Origin: Mesorhizobium sp. L-2-11
GTDB taxonomy: Bacteria; Pseudomonadota; Alphaproteobacteria; Rhizobiales; Rhizobiaceae
Reading direction: 5' to 3'
Length of the DNA stretch: 64,000 nucleotides
Assembly: GCF_016756595.1 (NCBI RefSeq)
Contig: NZ_AP023257.1
Location: 2,434,001-2,498,000, forward strand
Shown in pieces: positions 33,659 through 41,775 of this stretch (the stretch's first letter is position 1; each line of letters begins with the position of its first letter). The position numbers and the translations under genes were made by a program. A model generated the notes under the pieces. The model was given only the letters and a program-made list of their open reading frames with translations, was not told the origin of the DNA and did no database searches.

Positions 33659-34252
33659 ATGCCAGGCAAGAAAATACTGATGTTGACCGGTGAGTTTACC
33701 GAAGAATACGAGATCTTCGTCTATCAGCAGGCGATGGAGGCCGTCGGCCACATCGTCCATGTTGTCTGTCCCGACAAGAACGCCGGCGACCTGATCAAGA
33801 CGTCGCTTCACGATTTCGAAGGTGACCAGACCTACACCGAAAAACCCGGCCACTATGCCTTGCTGAACAAGACCTTTTCGGAGGCGGAAAGACAGCTCGA
33901 CCAGTATCATGCCGTCTATTGCGCGGGCGGTCGTGGCCCCGAGTACATCCGCACCGACAAGCGCGTGCAGGCGATGGTCCGCCATTTCCACGAAAACAAG
34001 AAGCCGATCTTTACCATCTGCCATGGCGTCCAGATCCTGATCGCGGTCGACGGCGTCGTGCGTGGCAAGAAAGTCGGTGCGCTGGCTGCCTGCGAGCCGG
34101 AAGTGACGCTGGCCGGCGGAACCTATATCGACTTGTCGCCGACTGAGGCCTATGTCGACGGAACGATGGTCTCGGCAAAGGGCTGGACCGCACTAGCCGC
34201 GTTCATCCGCGAGTGCCTGAAGGTGCTGGGAACGGAAATCCGCCACAACTGA
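33659..34252 (+). CDS. DJ-1/PfpI family protein
   Basis: A 197-residue class I glutamine-amidotransferase-like protein starting MPGKKILMLTGEFTEEYEIF. The nucleophile elbow is IFTICHGVQILIAV with Cys. An acidic partner near the N-terminus (EFTEEYE) matches the PfpI pattern. Members act as proteases, deglycases, glyoxalases or chaperones, so the activity is uncertain. It lies 63 bp after the GntR gene on the same strand and may protect against aldehydes produced by the neighbouring pathway. Confidence 0.82.
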   Translation: MPGKKILMLTGEFTEEYEIFVYQQAMEAVGHIVHVVCPDKNAGDLIKTSLHDFEGDQTYTEKPGHYALLNKTFSEAERQLDQYHAVYCAGGRGPEYIRTDKRVQAMVRHFHENKKPIFTICHGVQILIAVDGVVRGKKVGALAACEPEVTLAGGTYIDLSPTEAYVDGTMVSAKGWTALAAFIRECLKVLGTEIRHN

Positions 34253-34702
34253 GTCGATCGTCCGATGCATCGCAGACGGGATGTATCGGCGCGCTCCAAA
34301 ATCCGGCTCGGTTTTTGCAGTTCCTAGACCTCTTGCATTTTCGGATATGATCGACTCGACCGGGCTCGCACTCGCTCCGGTCGGGACCCGTCTGAGGTGG
34401 TCCTCCTGCTGGCTGCCGTGGCCGCCGGGCAATGCCATGAGGAATGCAAGCGGCTCAGAATAAAAGCGCTGCGTAGCGATCCTTCGCGCCCCCCTCTGTC
34501 CTGCCGGACATCTCCCCCACAAGGGGGGAGATCGGCTGTCATTGCGGCTTTCGCCAACGTCCAGCGTTGATGAACAGGCGCCGTCAGCGAAGCTGCCAAT
34601 CTCCCCCCAAGTGGGGGAGATGTCCGGCAGGACAGAGGGGGGCGCCTCGCTCCGCCATCAAAGGTACTGCACCGTCGTGACGCTCTGGCCGCGTGACTTT
34701 CG
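34253..34702. other. Intergenic region with a long palindrome
   Basis: A 450-bp gap between converging genes. It holds no gene; its main feature is the palindromic repeat at 34487-34646. The first 230 bp show nothing recognisable. Confidence 0.6.
34487..34646. repeat. Rhizobial-type intergenic palindromic repeat
   Basis: Arms at 34487-34520 and 34613-34646 are perfect inverted repeats of 34 bases (the core reads CTGTCCTGCCGGACATC), enclosing a ~92-bp centre that itself contains an inverted pair. A second copy, with matching flank (AGCGGCTCAG, then GCGATCCTTCGCG), occurs at about 37956-39370, where an insertion sequence interrupts it. Such elements lie between convergent genes and may act as bidirectional terminators. 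Confidence 0.85.
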
Positions 34703-36211
34703 CTAATTCTCCTCCACGAACACCTCTTCGCGCTTCTTCTTGACCGCCGGCAGGAAGACGATGACGAGCACGGCGAACGCGATGAACAGCAGACCGGCGC
34801 TGATCGGCCTGGTCACGAAGGTGGTCGGGTCGCCGCGCGCGAGAATCATGGCGCGGCGCAGGTTTTCCTCGAGCAGCGGGCCGAGCACGAAGCCGAGCAG
34901 CAGCGGCGCCGGTTCGCAGCGCAGCTTGGTCAGGAGATAGCCGAGCAAGCCGAAGAAGGCGACGGCGTAGAGGTCGTAGATGTTGGTGTTGACGCTGTAA
35001 ACACCGATCGAGCAGAACGCCATGATGATTGGGAAGAGCACGTAATAGGGGATCGTCAGCAGTTTCACCCAAAGCCCGATCAGCGGCAGGTTCAAGATGA
35101 TCAGCATCAGATTGCCGATCCACATCGAGGCGATGATGCCCCAAAACAGCGCCGGCTGTTCGGTCGCGACATTGGGGCCGGGCACGATGCCCTGGATGAT
35201 CATCGCGCCGATCATCAGCGCCATCACCGGGTTGGCCGGAATGCCGAGCGTCAGCATCGGGATGAAGGAGGTCTGCGCACCGGCATTGTTGGCCGATTCC
35301 GGTCCGGCGACGCCTTCGACGGCGCCCTTGCCGAATTCCCCGGGGTTTTTCGAGATGCGTTTTTCGACCGTGTAGGAGGCGAAGGCTGCAAGGATCGCGC
35401 CGCCACCCGGCAGGATGCCGAGCGCCGAACCGATGATGGTGCCGCGCACGATGGGCGCCGCCATGCGGCGAAAGTCTTCGCGGGTCGGCATCAGGCCGGA
35501 GACCCTTCGGATCATCACCGAGCGCTCGTGCTCGTTTTCGAGGTTGCGGAGGATCTCGGCGACGCCGAAGACGCCGACCGCCACCGCGACGAAATTCAGC
35601 CCGTCGGCATATTCGCGGATGCCGAGCGTGAAGCGCGGCGTGCCGGTGTAGATGTCGGTGCCGACAAGGCCGAGCAGCAGCCCAAGCACGACCATCGCCA
35701 GCGCCTTGACAATCGAGCCGTGGGCGAGCGCGACGGACGAGACAAGGCCGACGATCATCAGCGAAAAATACTCGGCCGCGCCGAATTCCAGCGCGATCGC
35801 CGTCAGCGGTGGAGCGAAAACTGCCACGAGGAAGGTCGACACCGTTCCGGCGAAGAACGAGCCTATCGCCGCGATGGCGAGTGCCGCCCCGGCGCGGCCG
35901 TTCCTGGCCATCTGGTAGCCGTCGATGGCGGTGACGGCCGACGAGGATTCGCCAGGCATGTTGATGAGGATGGCGGTGGTCGAGCCGCCATATTGCGCGC
36001 CGTAATAGATGCCGGCGAGCATGATAAGGGAGGAAACCGGGTCGCCGATCTGGAAGGTGATCGGCAACAGCATGGCGATGGTGGCGGTGGCGCCGATACC
36101 GGGCAAAACGCCGATCAGCGTGCCGAGAAGGACGCCGATCAGGCAGAAACCGAGATTTGCCAGCGACGAGGCCGTCGAAAAACCGAGCGCGAGATTGTCG
36201 AGGAGTTCCAT
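34703..36211 (-). CDS. tctA: Tripartite tricarboxylate transporter, large membrane subunit
   Basis: A 502-residue TctA-family permease starting MELLDNLALGFSTASSLANL; ATG 36211 is preceded by GAGGAG at the right distance. About 12 hydrophobic segments are visible. Family signatures are LIGVLPGIGATATIAMLLPI, YGGSTTAILINMPGESSSAV near the N-terminus, and the second glycine-proline motif ALGILPGGGAILAAFASY. It imports a carboxylate together with TctB and the periplasmic TctC. It follows tctB by 10 bp. Confidence 0.95.
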   Translation of the reverse strand: MELLDNLALGFSTASSLANLGFCLIGVLLGTLIGVLPGIGATATIAMLLPITFQIGDPVSSLIMLAGIYYGAQYGGSTTAILINMPGESSSAVTAIDGYQMARNGRAGAALAIAAIGSFFAGTVSTFLVAVFAPPLTAIALEFGAAEYFSLMIVGLVSSVALAHGSIVKALAMVVLGLLLGLVGTDIYTGTPRFTLGIREYADGLNFVAVAVGVFGVAEILRNLENEHERSVMIRRVSGLMPTREDFRRMAAPIVRGTIIGSALGILPGGGAILAAFASYTVEKRISKNPGEFGKGAVEGVAGPESANNAGAQTSFIPMLTLGIPANPVMALMIGAMIIQGIVPGPNVATEQPALFWGIIASMWIGNLMLIILNLPLIGLWVKLLTIPYYVLFPIIMAFCSIGVYSVNTNIYDLYAVAFFGLLGYLLTKLRCEPAPLLLGFVLGPLLEENLRRAMILARGDPTTFVTRPISAGLLFIAFAVLVIVFLPAVKKKREEVFVEEN

Positions 36212-36221
36212 GGTCATCTCC

Positions 36222-36683
36222 TCAAAACTGTAGCCACGGGCCGAAGCGCTGGAACGGCAGGCCGAGCGCATAGCTGAAGACGAGGAACGCGAACAACGTC
36301 AGGCCGGCGGAGAGCACGAGCGCGGTCAGCGGCCTCATGCGACCGCTGGCAAACGATGCGATCAGCGCCGTCAGGAAGATCGAGGGGAGGAAGCCGAGGC
36401 CGCGCACGGTCAGGCCGAAGAAGATCGGGGCAGGCAGGATGAACAGCATGCCGCGCCAGGCTACATGGCCGATCGGCTCGCTCTCGAAGCGCACCGCTTC
36501 GATGAGGATGACGGCGCCAAGCAGGATCAGCACGATCGCCAGGACCAGCGGGAAATAGCCCGGTCCCATGCGGAAGGCGGTGCCGATCTCGAGGCCGAGC
36601 GACTGCAGCGCAAAAAATCCGCCGAGAAAGATGAACAGCGCGGCGCATATGCCGTTGGTCGTGTCGATTGTGAAAGGTTTCAT
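36222..36683 (-). CDS. tctB: Tripartite tricarboxylate transporter, small membrane subunit
   Basis: A 153-residue protein with about four TM segments (GICAALFIFLGGFFALQS, then YFPLVLAIVLILLGAVILIE, IFFGLTVRGLGFLPSIFLT and the C-terminal TLFAFLVFSYALGLPF). Size and topology are typical for TctB. It lies between tctC and tctA and is separated from tctC by a 102-bp gap containing a terminator-like hairpin. Confidence 0.9.
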   Translation of the reverse strand: MKPFTIDTTNGICAALFIFLGGFFALQSLGLEIGTAFRMGPGYFPLVLAIVLILLGAVILIEAVRFESEPIGHVAWRGMLFILPAPIFFGLTVRGLGFLPSIFLTALIASFASGRMRPLTALVLSAGLTLFAFLVFSYALGLPFQRFGPWLQF

Positions 36684-36745
36684 GACGTCCTCCCAGACCC
36701 GCGCCGCGGGCGCCCCGATGCCGGTGTGAAAATGGGGCCGGTGTG

Positions 36746-36776
36746 AAAAAACGGGGCGCTGGTGGGCGCCCCGTTT
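36746..36776 (-). terminator. Terminator-like hairpin between tctC and tctB
   Basis: On the minus strand ACGGGGCGC and GCGCCCCGT form a 9-bp GC-rich stem with a 6-base loop, followed directly by six T residues (36751-36746). It starts 10 bp after the tctC stop and before the permease genes, so it should end most transcripts and let only some read through into tctBA. The adjoining sequence has a short GGCCGGTGTGAAAA duplication. Confidence 0.75.
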
Positions 36777-36785
36777 GTGAAAACC

Positions 36786-37757
36786 TCAGTCGGCGTATTG
36801 GCCGGCGGCTTCGATGATCGGCTTCCAGCGCGCGATCTCGCCTTCCAGCTTGGCCTTCAGCGCGGCCGGAGTCGCGTCAGCTTCAGACGACGGCTTGGTG
36901 CCGAGTTCGGCGAAGCGGGCGACGACATTCTGGTCCTTCAGCGCGACCTGAAGCGACTTCGACAGCCGTTCGGTGACCTCGGCCGGCGTGCCCTTGGGCG
37001 CGTAGAGGCCGTGCCAGATGCCGACCTGCACCTCCGGCAGACCGGCTTCCGTCGTGGTCGGGACGTCCGGCAGAACATCGAGGCGTTCAGCCGAGGTGAC
37101 GGCGTAGACCTTGATCGTGCCGCCCTGGATCTGCTTGGTGGTGTTCGTCGACTGATCGCACATGATGTCGACCTGGCCGCCGAGAAGGTCGGTCATCGCC
37201 GGTCCGGTGCCCTTGTAGGGCACGGTGACCAGTGGCGTGCCGATGGCGCTCATGAACAGCATGCCGCACAGATGCGAGGCCGCGCCTATGCCGGCATTGG
37301 CGACGGTGACGGTATCCTTGTTGGCCTTGGCGTAGTCGACCAGCCCTTTCAGGTCGGTCGGCTCGAGGTCCTTGCGGCCGACGATGGTCATCGGCACCTC
37401 GGTGACGAGACCGACATATTCGAAGCTGTTCAGCGTGTCGTATGCGAGCTTTCTGTACAGCGTGGCGCTGGTCGCCATGCCGATGTGATGGAGGAGCAGC
37501 GTATAGCCGTCGGGATCGGCCTGCGCGACGCGACCGGCGCCCAGCGTGCCGCCGGCGCCACCGACATTCTCGACGATGATCTGCTGGCCGAGATCCTTCG
37601 ACATGGCTTCCGCGACGAGGCGCGTGACCGTGTCGGTCGGGCCGCCGGCCGAAAACGGCACCACGACGGTGATGGTGCGTTCGGGATAGGTTTGCGCGCC
37701 CGCGGCGAACGAATACAGCGTAGCGGCGGCGGCCAGAGCGGCGGCGAATTTTCTCAT
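36786..37757 (-). CDS. tctC: Tripartite tricarboxylate transporter, periplasmic binding protein
   Basis: A 323-residue Bug/TctC-family receptor starting MRKFAAALAAAATLYSFAAG, a Sec signal peptide with probable cleavage after AAGAQ; GGGAGG lies 9 bp before the ATG at 37757. Family blocks are YPERTITVVVPFSAGGPTDT, VENVGGAGGTLGAGRVAQA, YKGTGPAMTDLLGGQVDIM and DVPTTTEAGLPEVQV. It captures the substrate in the periplasm for TctAB. The ligand is unknown; nearby uxuA raises the possibility of a sugar acid. Confidence 0.93.
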   Translation of the reverse strand: MRKFAAALAAAATLYSFAAGAQTYPERTITVVVPFSAGGPTDTVTRLVAEAMSKDLGQQIIVENVGGAGGTLGAGRVAQADPDGYTLLLHHIGMATSATLYRKLAYDTLNSFEYVGLVTEVPMTIVGRKDLEPTDLKGLVDYAKANKDTVTVANAGIGAASHLCGMLFMSAIGTPLVTVPYKGTGPAMTDLLGGQVDIMCDQSTNTTKQIQGGTIKVYAVTSAERLDVLPDVPTTTEAGLPEVQVGIWHGLYAPKGTPAEVTERLSKSLQVALKDQNVVARFAELGTKPSSEADATPAALKAKLEGEIARWKPIIEAAGQYAD

Positions 37758-37955
37758 TTTGATTTCCTCCCAGGATATGAATTCCCAACCGCCTCCTGGA
37801 GTCCTTCTCAACGCCGGCTGCGGGTGGACCAATAACGAGCGTAACCTAGCGGATTGCAATCTGACTCAAGCCGCAAGCTGCTATTATACACAAGTCCGCG
37901 CAAATCAGCCGAAGAATGCAGCGGCTCAGGATAAATGCTGATGCAGCGATCCTTC

Positions 37956-38018
37956 GCGCCCCCCTCTGTCCTGCCGGACATCTCCCCCCGCCAAAGCTGC
38001 CAATCTCCCCCCTTGTGG
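37956..38018. repeat. Palindromic repeat, left part, interrupted by the insertion sequence
   Basis: The arm at 37956-37988 matches that of the palindrome at 34487. The rest of the unit resumes at 39325-39370 on the far side of the insertion sequence. The last 9 bases (CCCTTGTGG, 38010-38018) are the left copy of the target duplication. Confidence 0.8.
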
Positions 38019-39315
38019 CAGGGCTGTCCGGGGAAAGTTATTCATAAATGAAGGCCATCTGATTGGGAGAGGCTCGGTCCCTTGGTCGGCTTGGATTGAC
38101 CGGTGGCGGCTTATCGATGGTGTGCAGTTTCCGCCGCCCGAACAAGTATTGAGCGACCAGTTCTGTGAACCTCAAGATAGGAATAGTGACGCGGCGGGTG
38201 CGCGCGACAATGCGCAGCAGCGCAAAGGCGATCATTGCGGCAAAGAGTTGCAGGCGGATTGCATTGCCGTTGTTGCCGAGGAACTTGCGGATCTTGAGGT
38301 GCTGCTTGATCCATCGGAACAGAAGCTCGATGTGCCAGCGGCCTTTGTAAAGCCGTCCAATCTCGACGGCAGAGCGCTCCAGATCGTTGGTCAAAAGCGT
38401 GATGGTGTCGCCCGTTTCGCGCTGAACGCGCAGGCGACGCAGCCGCATCGGCAGCTTGCAAGCAGCCTTGCTGACCAAGCTTACCTCACTGTCTTCCACA
38501 ACCAGGAAGCCGTCGCCCTGCGGCTCGGCTATAGGGCGATCACGCAGCAGCGCCAGCCTCATGTTGGATTTGGGCCGCGTCACGAAGATCGATCCGGCTT
38601 CGGCGATCGCCGTCCACCAGCCATAATGGCAGTAGCCCTTGTCGAACACGTAGGTCGCTCCAGCTTCGATCGTGATCTGGCGACCGACCTGGGCGTCGTT
38701 GACGTTGGCGTCGGTGATGTCGAGGACGCGCGGACAGTCGGTCTTCGGGTCATAGACGACATGCACCTTCATGCCGCGAATGCGCCCGTTCGACTTGGCC
38801 CAATCGCACAGTTTGCCGAGCGGAATGGGGGTCGAGTCGATCAGCCGCAGCATTGCTTCGCCCTCGCGCCGCATTTGCCTGTCGAGCAGGTTCGCCACCA
38901 GACCGAACGCCTCGGCAAAGATGGCGACCGGACGCCGTCTGTTGGCATCCGACAAGGTCGAACGCATCAACGGACCGCTGCCCAGGTGATAATGATGCTG
39001 GCTGTTGGCGTTCCAGCCGGCTTCCAGGCCACGCAAGCTGCTGCTGCCGCAGAACTGGGCATAGATCAGCGCCACCAGATGATCCCAGCTTCTGAACGAT
39101 TTGTCGTACGCATCCCCGTCGTGGCGATCCACAATTGCTTGGAATTGACGCCGATCGATGGGTTCAAGAAGCTGCCCGAAGATGCTAGGTGCAAAGCGCA
39201 TGCCCCGTTCCTTTTCTGAGTCTCGACAACCAGAGAAAAGACGGACAAACCCCGTTTTACGGGGCATGCACATGTGGCATTTCGATTCACTCAAAACTTT
39301 CCCCGGACAGCCCTG
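38019..39315. mobile_element. Complete IS4-type insertion sequence
   Basis: A 1,297-bp element. The terminal inverted repeats are perfect over 21 bases (38019-38039 and 39295-39315; outer end CAGGGCTGTCC). A 9-bp direct target duplication CCCTTGTGG flanks it at 38010-38018 and 39316-39324. One full-length transposase gene is inside. The intact repeats and target duplication indicate recent, simple transposition into a palindromic repeat. Confidence 0.95.
38038..39201 (-). CDS. IS4-family DDE transposase
   Basis: A 387-residue transposase starting MRFAPSIFGQLLEPIDRRQF. An N-terminal DUF4372-like domain (SFRSWDHLVALIYAQFCGSS) precedes the RNase H-like catalytic core: first Asp in LRLIDSTPIPLGKLCD, second Asp in YVFDKGYCHYGWW, and Glu in the YREK-like YKGRWHIELLFRWIKQHLKI. 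All three catalytic positions are present. An in-frame upstream extension to 39336 would run through the terminal repeat and is not used. The stop lies just inside the left end of the element. Confidence 0.93.
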   Translation of the reverse strand: MRFAPSIFGQLLEPIDRRQFQAIVDRHDGDAYDKSFRSWDHLVALIYAQFCGSSSLRGLEAGWNANSQHHYHLGSGPLMRSTLSDANRRRPVAIFAEAFGLVANLLDRQMRREGEAMLRLIDSTPIPLGKLCDWAKSNGRIRGMKVHVVYDPKTDCPRVLDITDANVNDAQVGRQITIEAGATYVFDKGYCHYGWWTAIAEAGSIFVTRPKSNMRLALLRDRPIAEPQGDGFLVVEDSEVSLVSKAACKLPMRLRRLRVQRETGDTITLLTNDLERSAVEIGRLYKGRWHIELLFRWIKQHLKIRKFLGNNGNAIRLQLFAAMIAFALLRIVARTRRVTIPILRFTELVAQYLFGRRKLHTIDKPPPVNPSRPRDRASPNQMAFIYE

Positions 39316-39383
39316 CCCTTGTGGGGGAGATGCCAAGTTTTGACAAAGAGGGCAGGACAGAGGGGGGCGCCTCGCTCGGCACG

Positions 39384-40592
39384 CTAAGCTGATATCGACC
39401 TGCGAATCGCAAGTTCGACGCCACGCAGCTCGGCCAATCCTTTGAGCCGACCGATGGCCGGATAGCCGGGCTGCGCCCCGCGCGTCAGGTCGTCGAGGAT
39501 ATCCTGGCCGTGGTCGGGGCGCATCGGGATGACGGCGTCCTGGCGACCTTCGGTCTTGCGCCGCGCTTCCTCGTGGAGCAGCGCCGCCACCACTGCCACC
39601 ATGTTGGTGTCGCCGGCAAGATGCTCGTCCTCGTGGAACGAGCAGGGGGTGCCGGCCGCTTCCTTGTGCACATTGCGCAGATGCGCAAAGTGGATTCTTG
39701 GGCCCATCCGCTCGATCATGCCGGGCAGATCATTATCCGGTCTTGCGCCGAGCGATCCGGTGCACAGCGTCGCGCCGTTGGCCGGGCTGTCGACTGCGTC
39801 CAGAACGTAGCTGTAGTCGGCCTCGGTCGACATGATGCGCGGCAGGCCGAGCAGCGGAAACGGCGGATCATCGGGGTGGCAGCAGAGACGCAGGCCGAGG
39901 CGCTCAGCCGTGGGCACGACCTCCGCCAGGAAATCGACGAAATGCCGGCGCAGGGTTGTTGCGTCGATACGGTCATAATTTGACAGTTGAGCCGCGAGAC
40001 CGTCGAGAGACGTGTCTTCGGTCGAGCCGGGCAGGCCGGAATTGACGTTTTTTGCCAGAATCTTCCGGGCACGGTCATCCATGCGCGCATATCGGCGCTC
40101 TGCCTCGGCGGCGATCTCCGGGGTATAATCGCCGGGCGCCGCTCGGCGTTTCAGGACATGGATGTCGAATACGGCGAAGTCGATCAGATCGAAGCGCATG
40201 GTGGTGCCGCCATGCGGCAGGCGCCAGGCAAGATCGGTGCGGGTCCAATCGAGTACCGGCATGAAATTGTAGCAGATGACCGAAATGCCGGCCCGCGCCA
40301 GGTTTTCCAGCGAAGTCCTGTAGTTGGCCAGATGGCTGCGCCATTCGCCGACCTGCGTCTTGATCGCTTCGGAAACCGGCAGGCTTTCGACAATCTCCCA
40401 GTTCAGTTCGCTTGCGCTTCCATCCGGCAACGACGCGACTTCGCGCTGACGCCTTTCGATTTCAGCGGGCGGCCAGACGGCGCCGTGAGCAACGTGGTGA
40501 AGCGCCGTGACGATGCCTTGCGCCCCGGCTTGACGCGCATCCGCAATCGTCACCTTGTCGACCGGGCCGAACCAACGCCACACATTTCTCAT
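39384..40592 (-). CDS. uxuA: Mannonate dehydratase
   Basis: A 402-residue UxuA starting MRNVWRWFGPVDKVTIADAR. It dehydrates D-mannonate to 2-keto-3-deoxygluconate in glucuronate catabolism. Typical segments are GAQGIVTALHHVAHGAVWP, ICYNFMPVLDWTRTDL, CCHPDDPPFPLLGLPRIMS, HFAHLRNVHKEAAGTPCSFH and IPMRPDHGQDILDD, containing the metal-binding His/Cys/Asp residues. The length is normal. No other uronate gene lies beside it; the insertion sequence separates it from the tct genes. Confidence 0.95.
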   Translation of the reverse strand: MRNVWRWFGPVDKVTIADARQAGAQGIVTALHHVAHGAVWPPAEIERRQREVASLPDGSASELNWEIVESLPVSEAIKTQVGEWRSHLANYRTSLENLARAGISVICYNFMPVLDWTRTDLAWRLPHGGTTMRFDLIDFAVFDIHVLKRRAAPGDYTPEIAAEAERRYARMDDRARKILAKNVNSGLPGSTEDTSLDGLAAQLSNYDRIDATTLRRHFVDFLAEVVPTAERLGLRLCCHPDDPPFPLLGLPRIMSTEADYSYVLDAVDSPANGATLCTGSLGARPDNDLPGMIERMGPRIHFAHLRNVHKEAAGTPCSFHEDEHLAGDTNMVAVVAALLHEEARRKTEGRQDAVIPMRPDHGQDILDDLTRGAQPGYPAIGRLKGLAELRGVELAIRRSISA

Positions 40593-40661
40593 TCGAGCAC
40601 TCCGTTAAAAAACGCTGCGCACCCTCGGTCAGGCCCGGGGCAGGCTTTTGGGCGACATGCA

Positions 40662-41768
40662 TCAGAGCAGTGCTTCGTACAGATCGCCGATCTTTTCAAC
40701 TTTGAAATCCGCCGCCCGGCTTTTCAGGATGGCGGCAGAAGTGGGGTGGTCCAGCATGTCAGCCATCGCCTTTGCCATAGCCGCGGCATCGCCGACCGGC
40801 ACCAGGGCGCCGAAACGACCATCACCTAAAATCTCGCGCGGGCCATGTGGCGCATCTGTGGAGACTACCGGGACGCCCGCAGCCATGGCCTCGACCAACA
40901 CATTGCCAAAGCCTTCGCTCGTCGAGGAAAGCACGAACATATCGGCTGCGGCATAACAGGCCGCCGGGTCGTTGACATAGCCAGCAAACAGCACATCCGC
41001 GCCGGAACCGGTTTCCTCGGCATAGGCGCGCAGCTCGGCAGCCAGCGGACCTTCGCCGAAGATGACAAGCCTGGCGCGGCGGCCGGCGCGCAGGATAGCG
41101 AAAGCCCGCAGCAAGGTCCGATGGTCCTTGACCGGCACCAGGCGCCCGGCGGTGGCGATGACCGGGCCATCGCCCATCGTCGCCAACTGTGCCTGCCATG
41201 CATGGGGATCCTGCTGGAGCGCGGCAACCGGCGGCAGCGGATTGTTGATTGTGACAATCTTGGGTTGTGGAAAGCCGCGGGCCGCAATGTCGCGGCCGAC
41301 ACCCGCTGAGACGGCGATGGCTTTGGTTGCGCGCGCTGCAACCAGCGCGGAAAGCCAGACCGCTATTCTCGCGCCGAGACTGCTGGAAGGCAGTGAGGCG
41401 GCTGCGTGGAAGCTTGGAAAGAACCGCGCTCGGCTTCGCCCTAGGAGAAGCGCCAGCGCCACGACCAGATTGGCAAATTCCGGGGCACTATAGACCGCAT
41501 GCGGAGCAAGGCGGCTGAACAAACGTGCGCTTCGCACGATGCCTTTCAGCGTCTCCCACTTGCCGTAACCTTCGCCCCGGATGGGAAGGTCGAAATCGAC
41601 CAGATGCACGGCAGGCGAGCGCAGCGCGGCGTTGGGTCCTTCCGCGTTCCAGGTAAAAAGTGTGACATCGTGCCCCCGCGATGCCAATTCGTTTGCCATG
41701 AGGACGAAGACACGCTCGGCGCCGCCGCCCCTGAGACTGGCGATGTGAAAGACAATGCGCTTCGCCAT
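40662..41768 (-). CDS. Glycosyltransferase family 4
   Basis: A 368-residue GT-B glycosyltransferase starting MAKRIVFHIASLRGGGAERV, the usual GGAERV opening of GT4 enzymes. The donor-binding C-terminal domain has VIATAGRLVPVKDHRTLLRA and the E-x7-E motif in SEGFGNVLVEAMAAGVPVVS. It should add a sugar from a nucleotide donor during repeat-unit assembly at the cytoplasmic membrane. Donor and acceptor are unknown. The Wzz-like gene stops on the same strand 8 bp upstream, suggesting co-transcription. Confidence 0.9.
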   Translation of the reverse strand: MAKRIVFHIASLRGGGAERVFVLMANELASRGHDVTLFTWNAEGPNAALRSPAVHLVDFDLPIRGEGYGKWETLKGIVRSARLFSRLAPHAVYSAPEFANLVVALALLLGRSRARFFPSFHAAASLPSSSLGARIAVWLSALVAARATKAIAVSAGVGRDIAARGFPQPKIVTINNPLPPVAALQQDPHAWQAQLATMGDGPVIATAGRLVPVKDHRTLLRAFAILRAGRRARLVIFGEGPLAAELRAYAEETGSGADVLFAGYVNDPAACYAAADMFVLSSTSEGFGNVLVEAMAAGVPVVSTDAPHGPREILGDGRFGALVPVGDAAAMAKAMADMLDHPTSAAILKSRAADFKVEKIGDLYEALL

Positions 41769-41775
41769 GCCGGAT

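Noticed and set aside
38038..39336. A longer transposase starting at 39336
   Set aside because: The extra 45 codons run through the terminal inverted repeat and the target duplication; the start at 39201 inside the element matches the family N-terminus.
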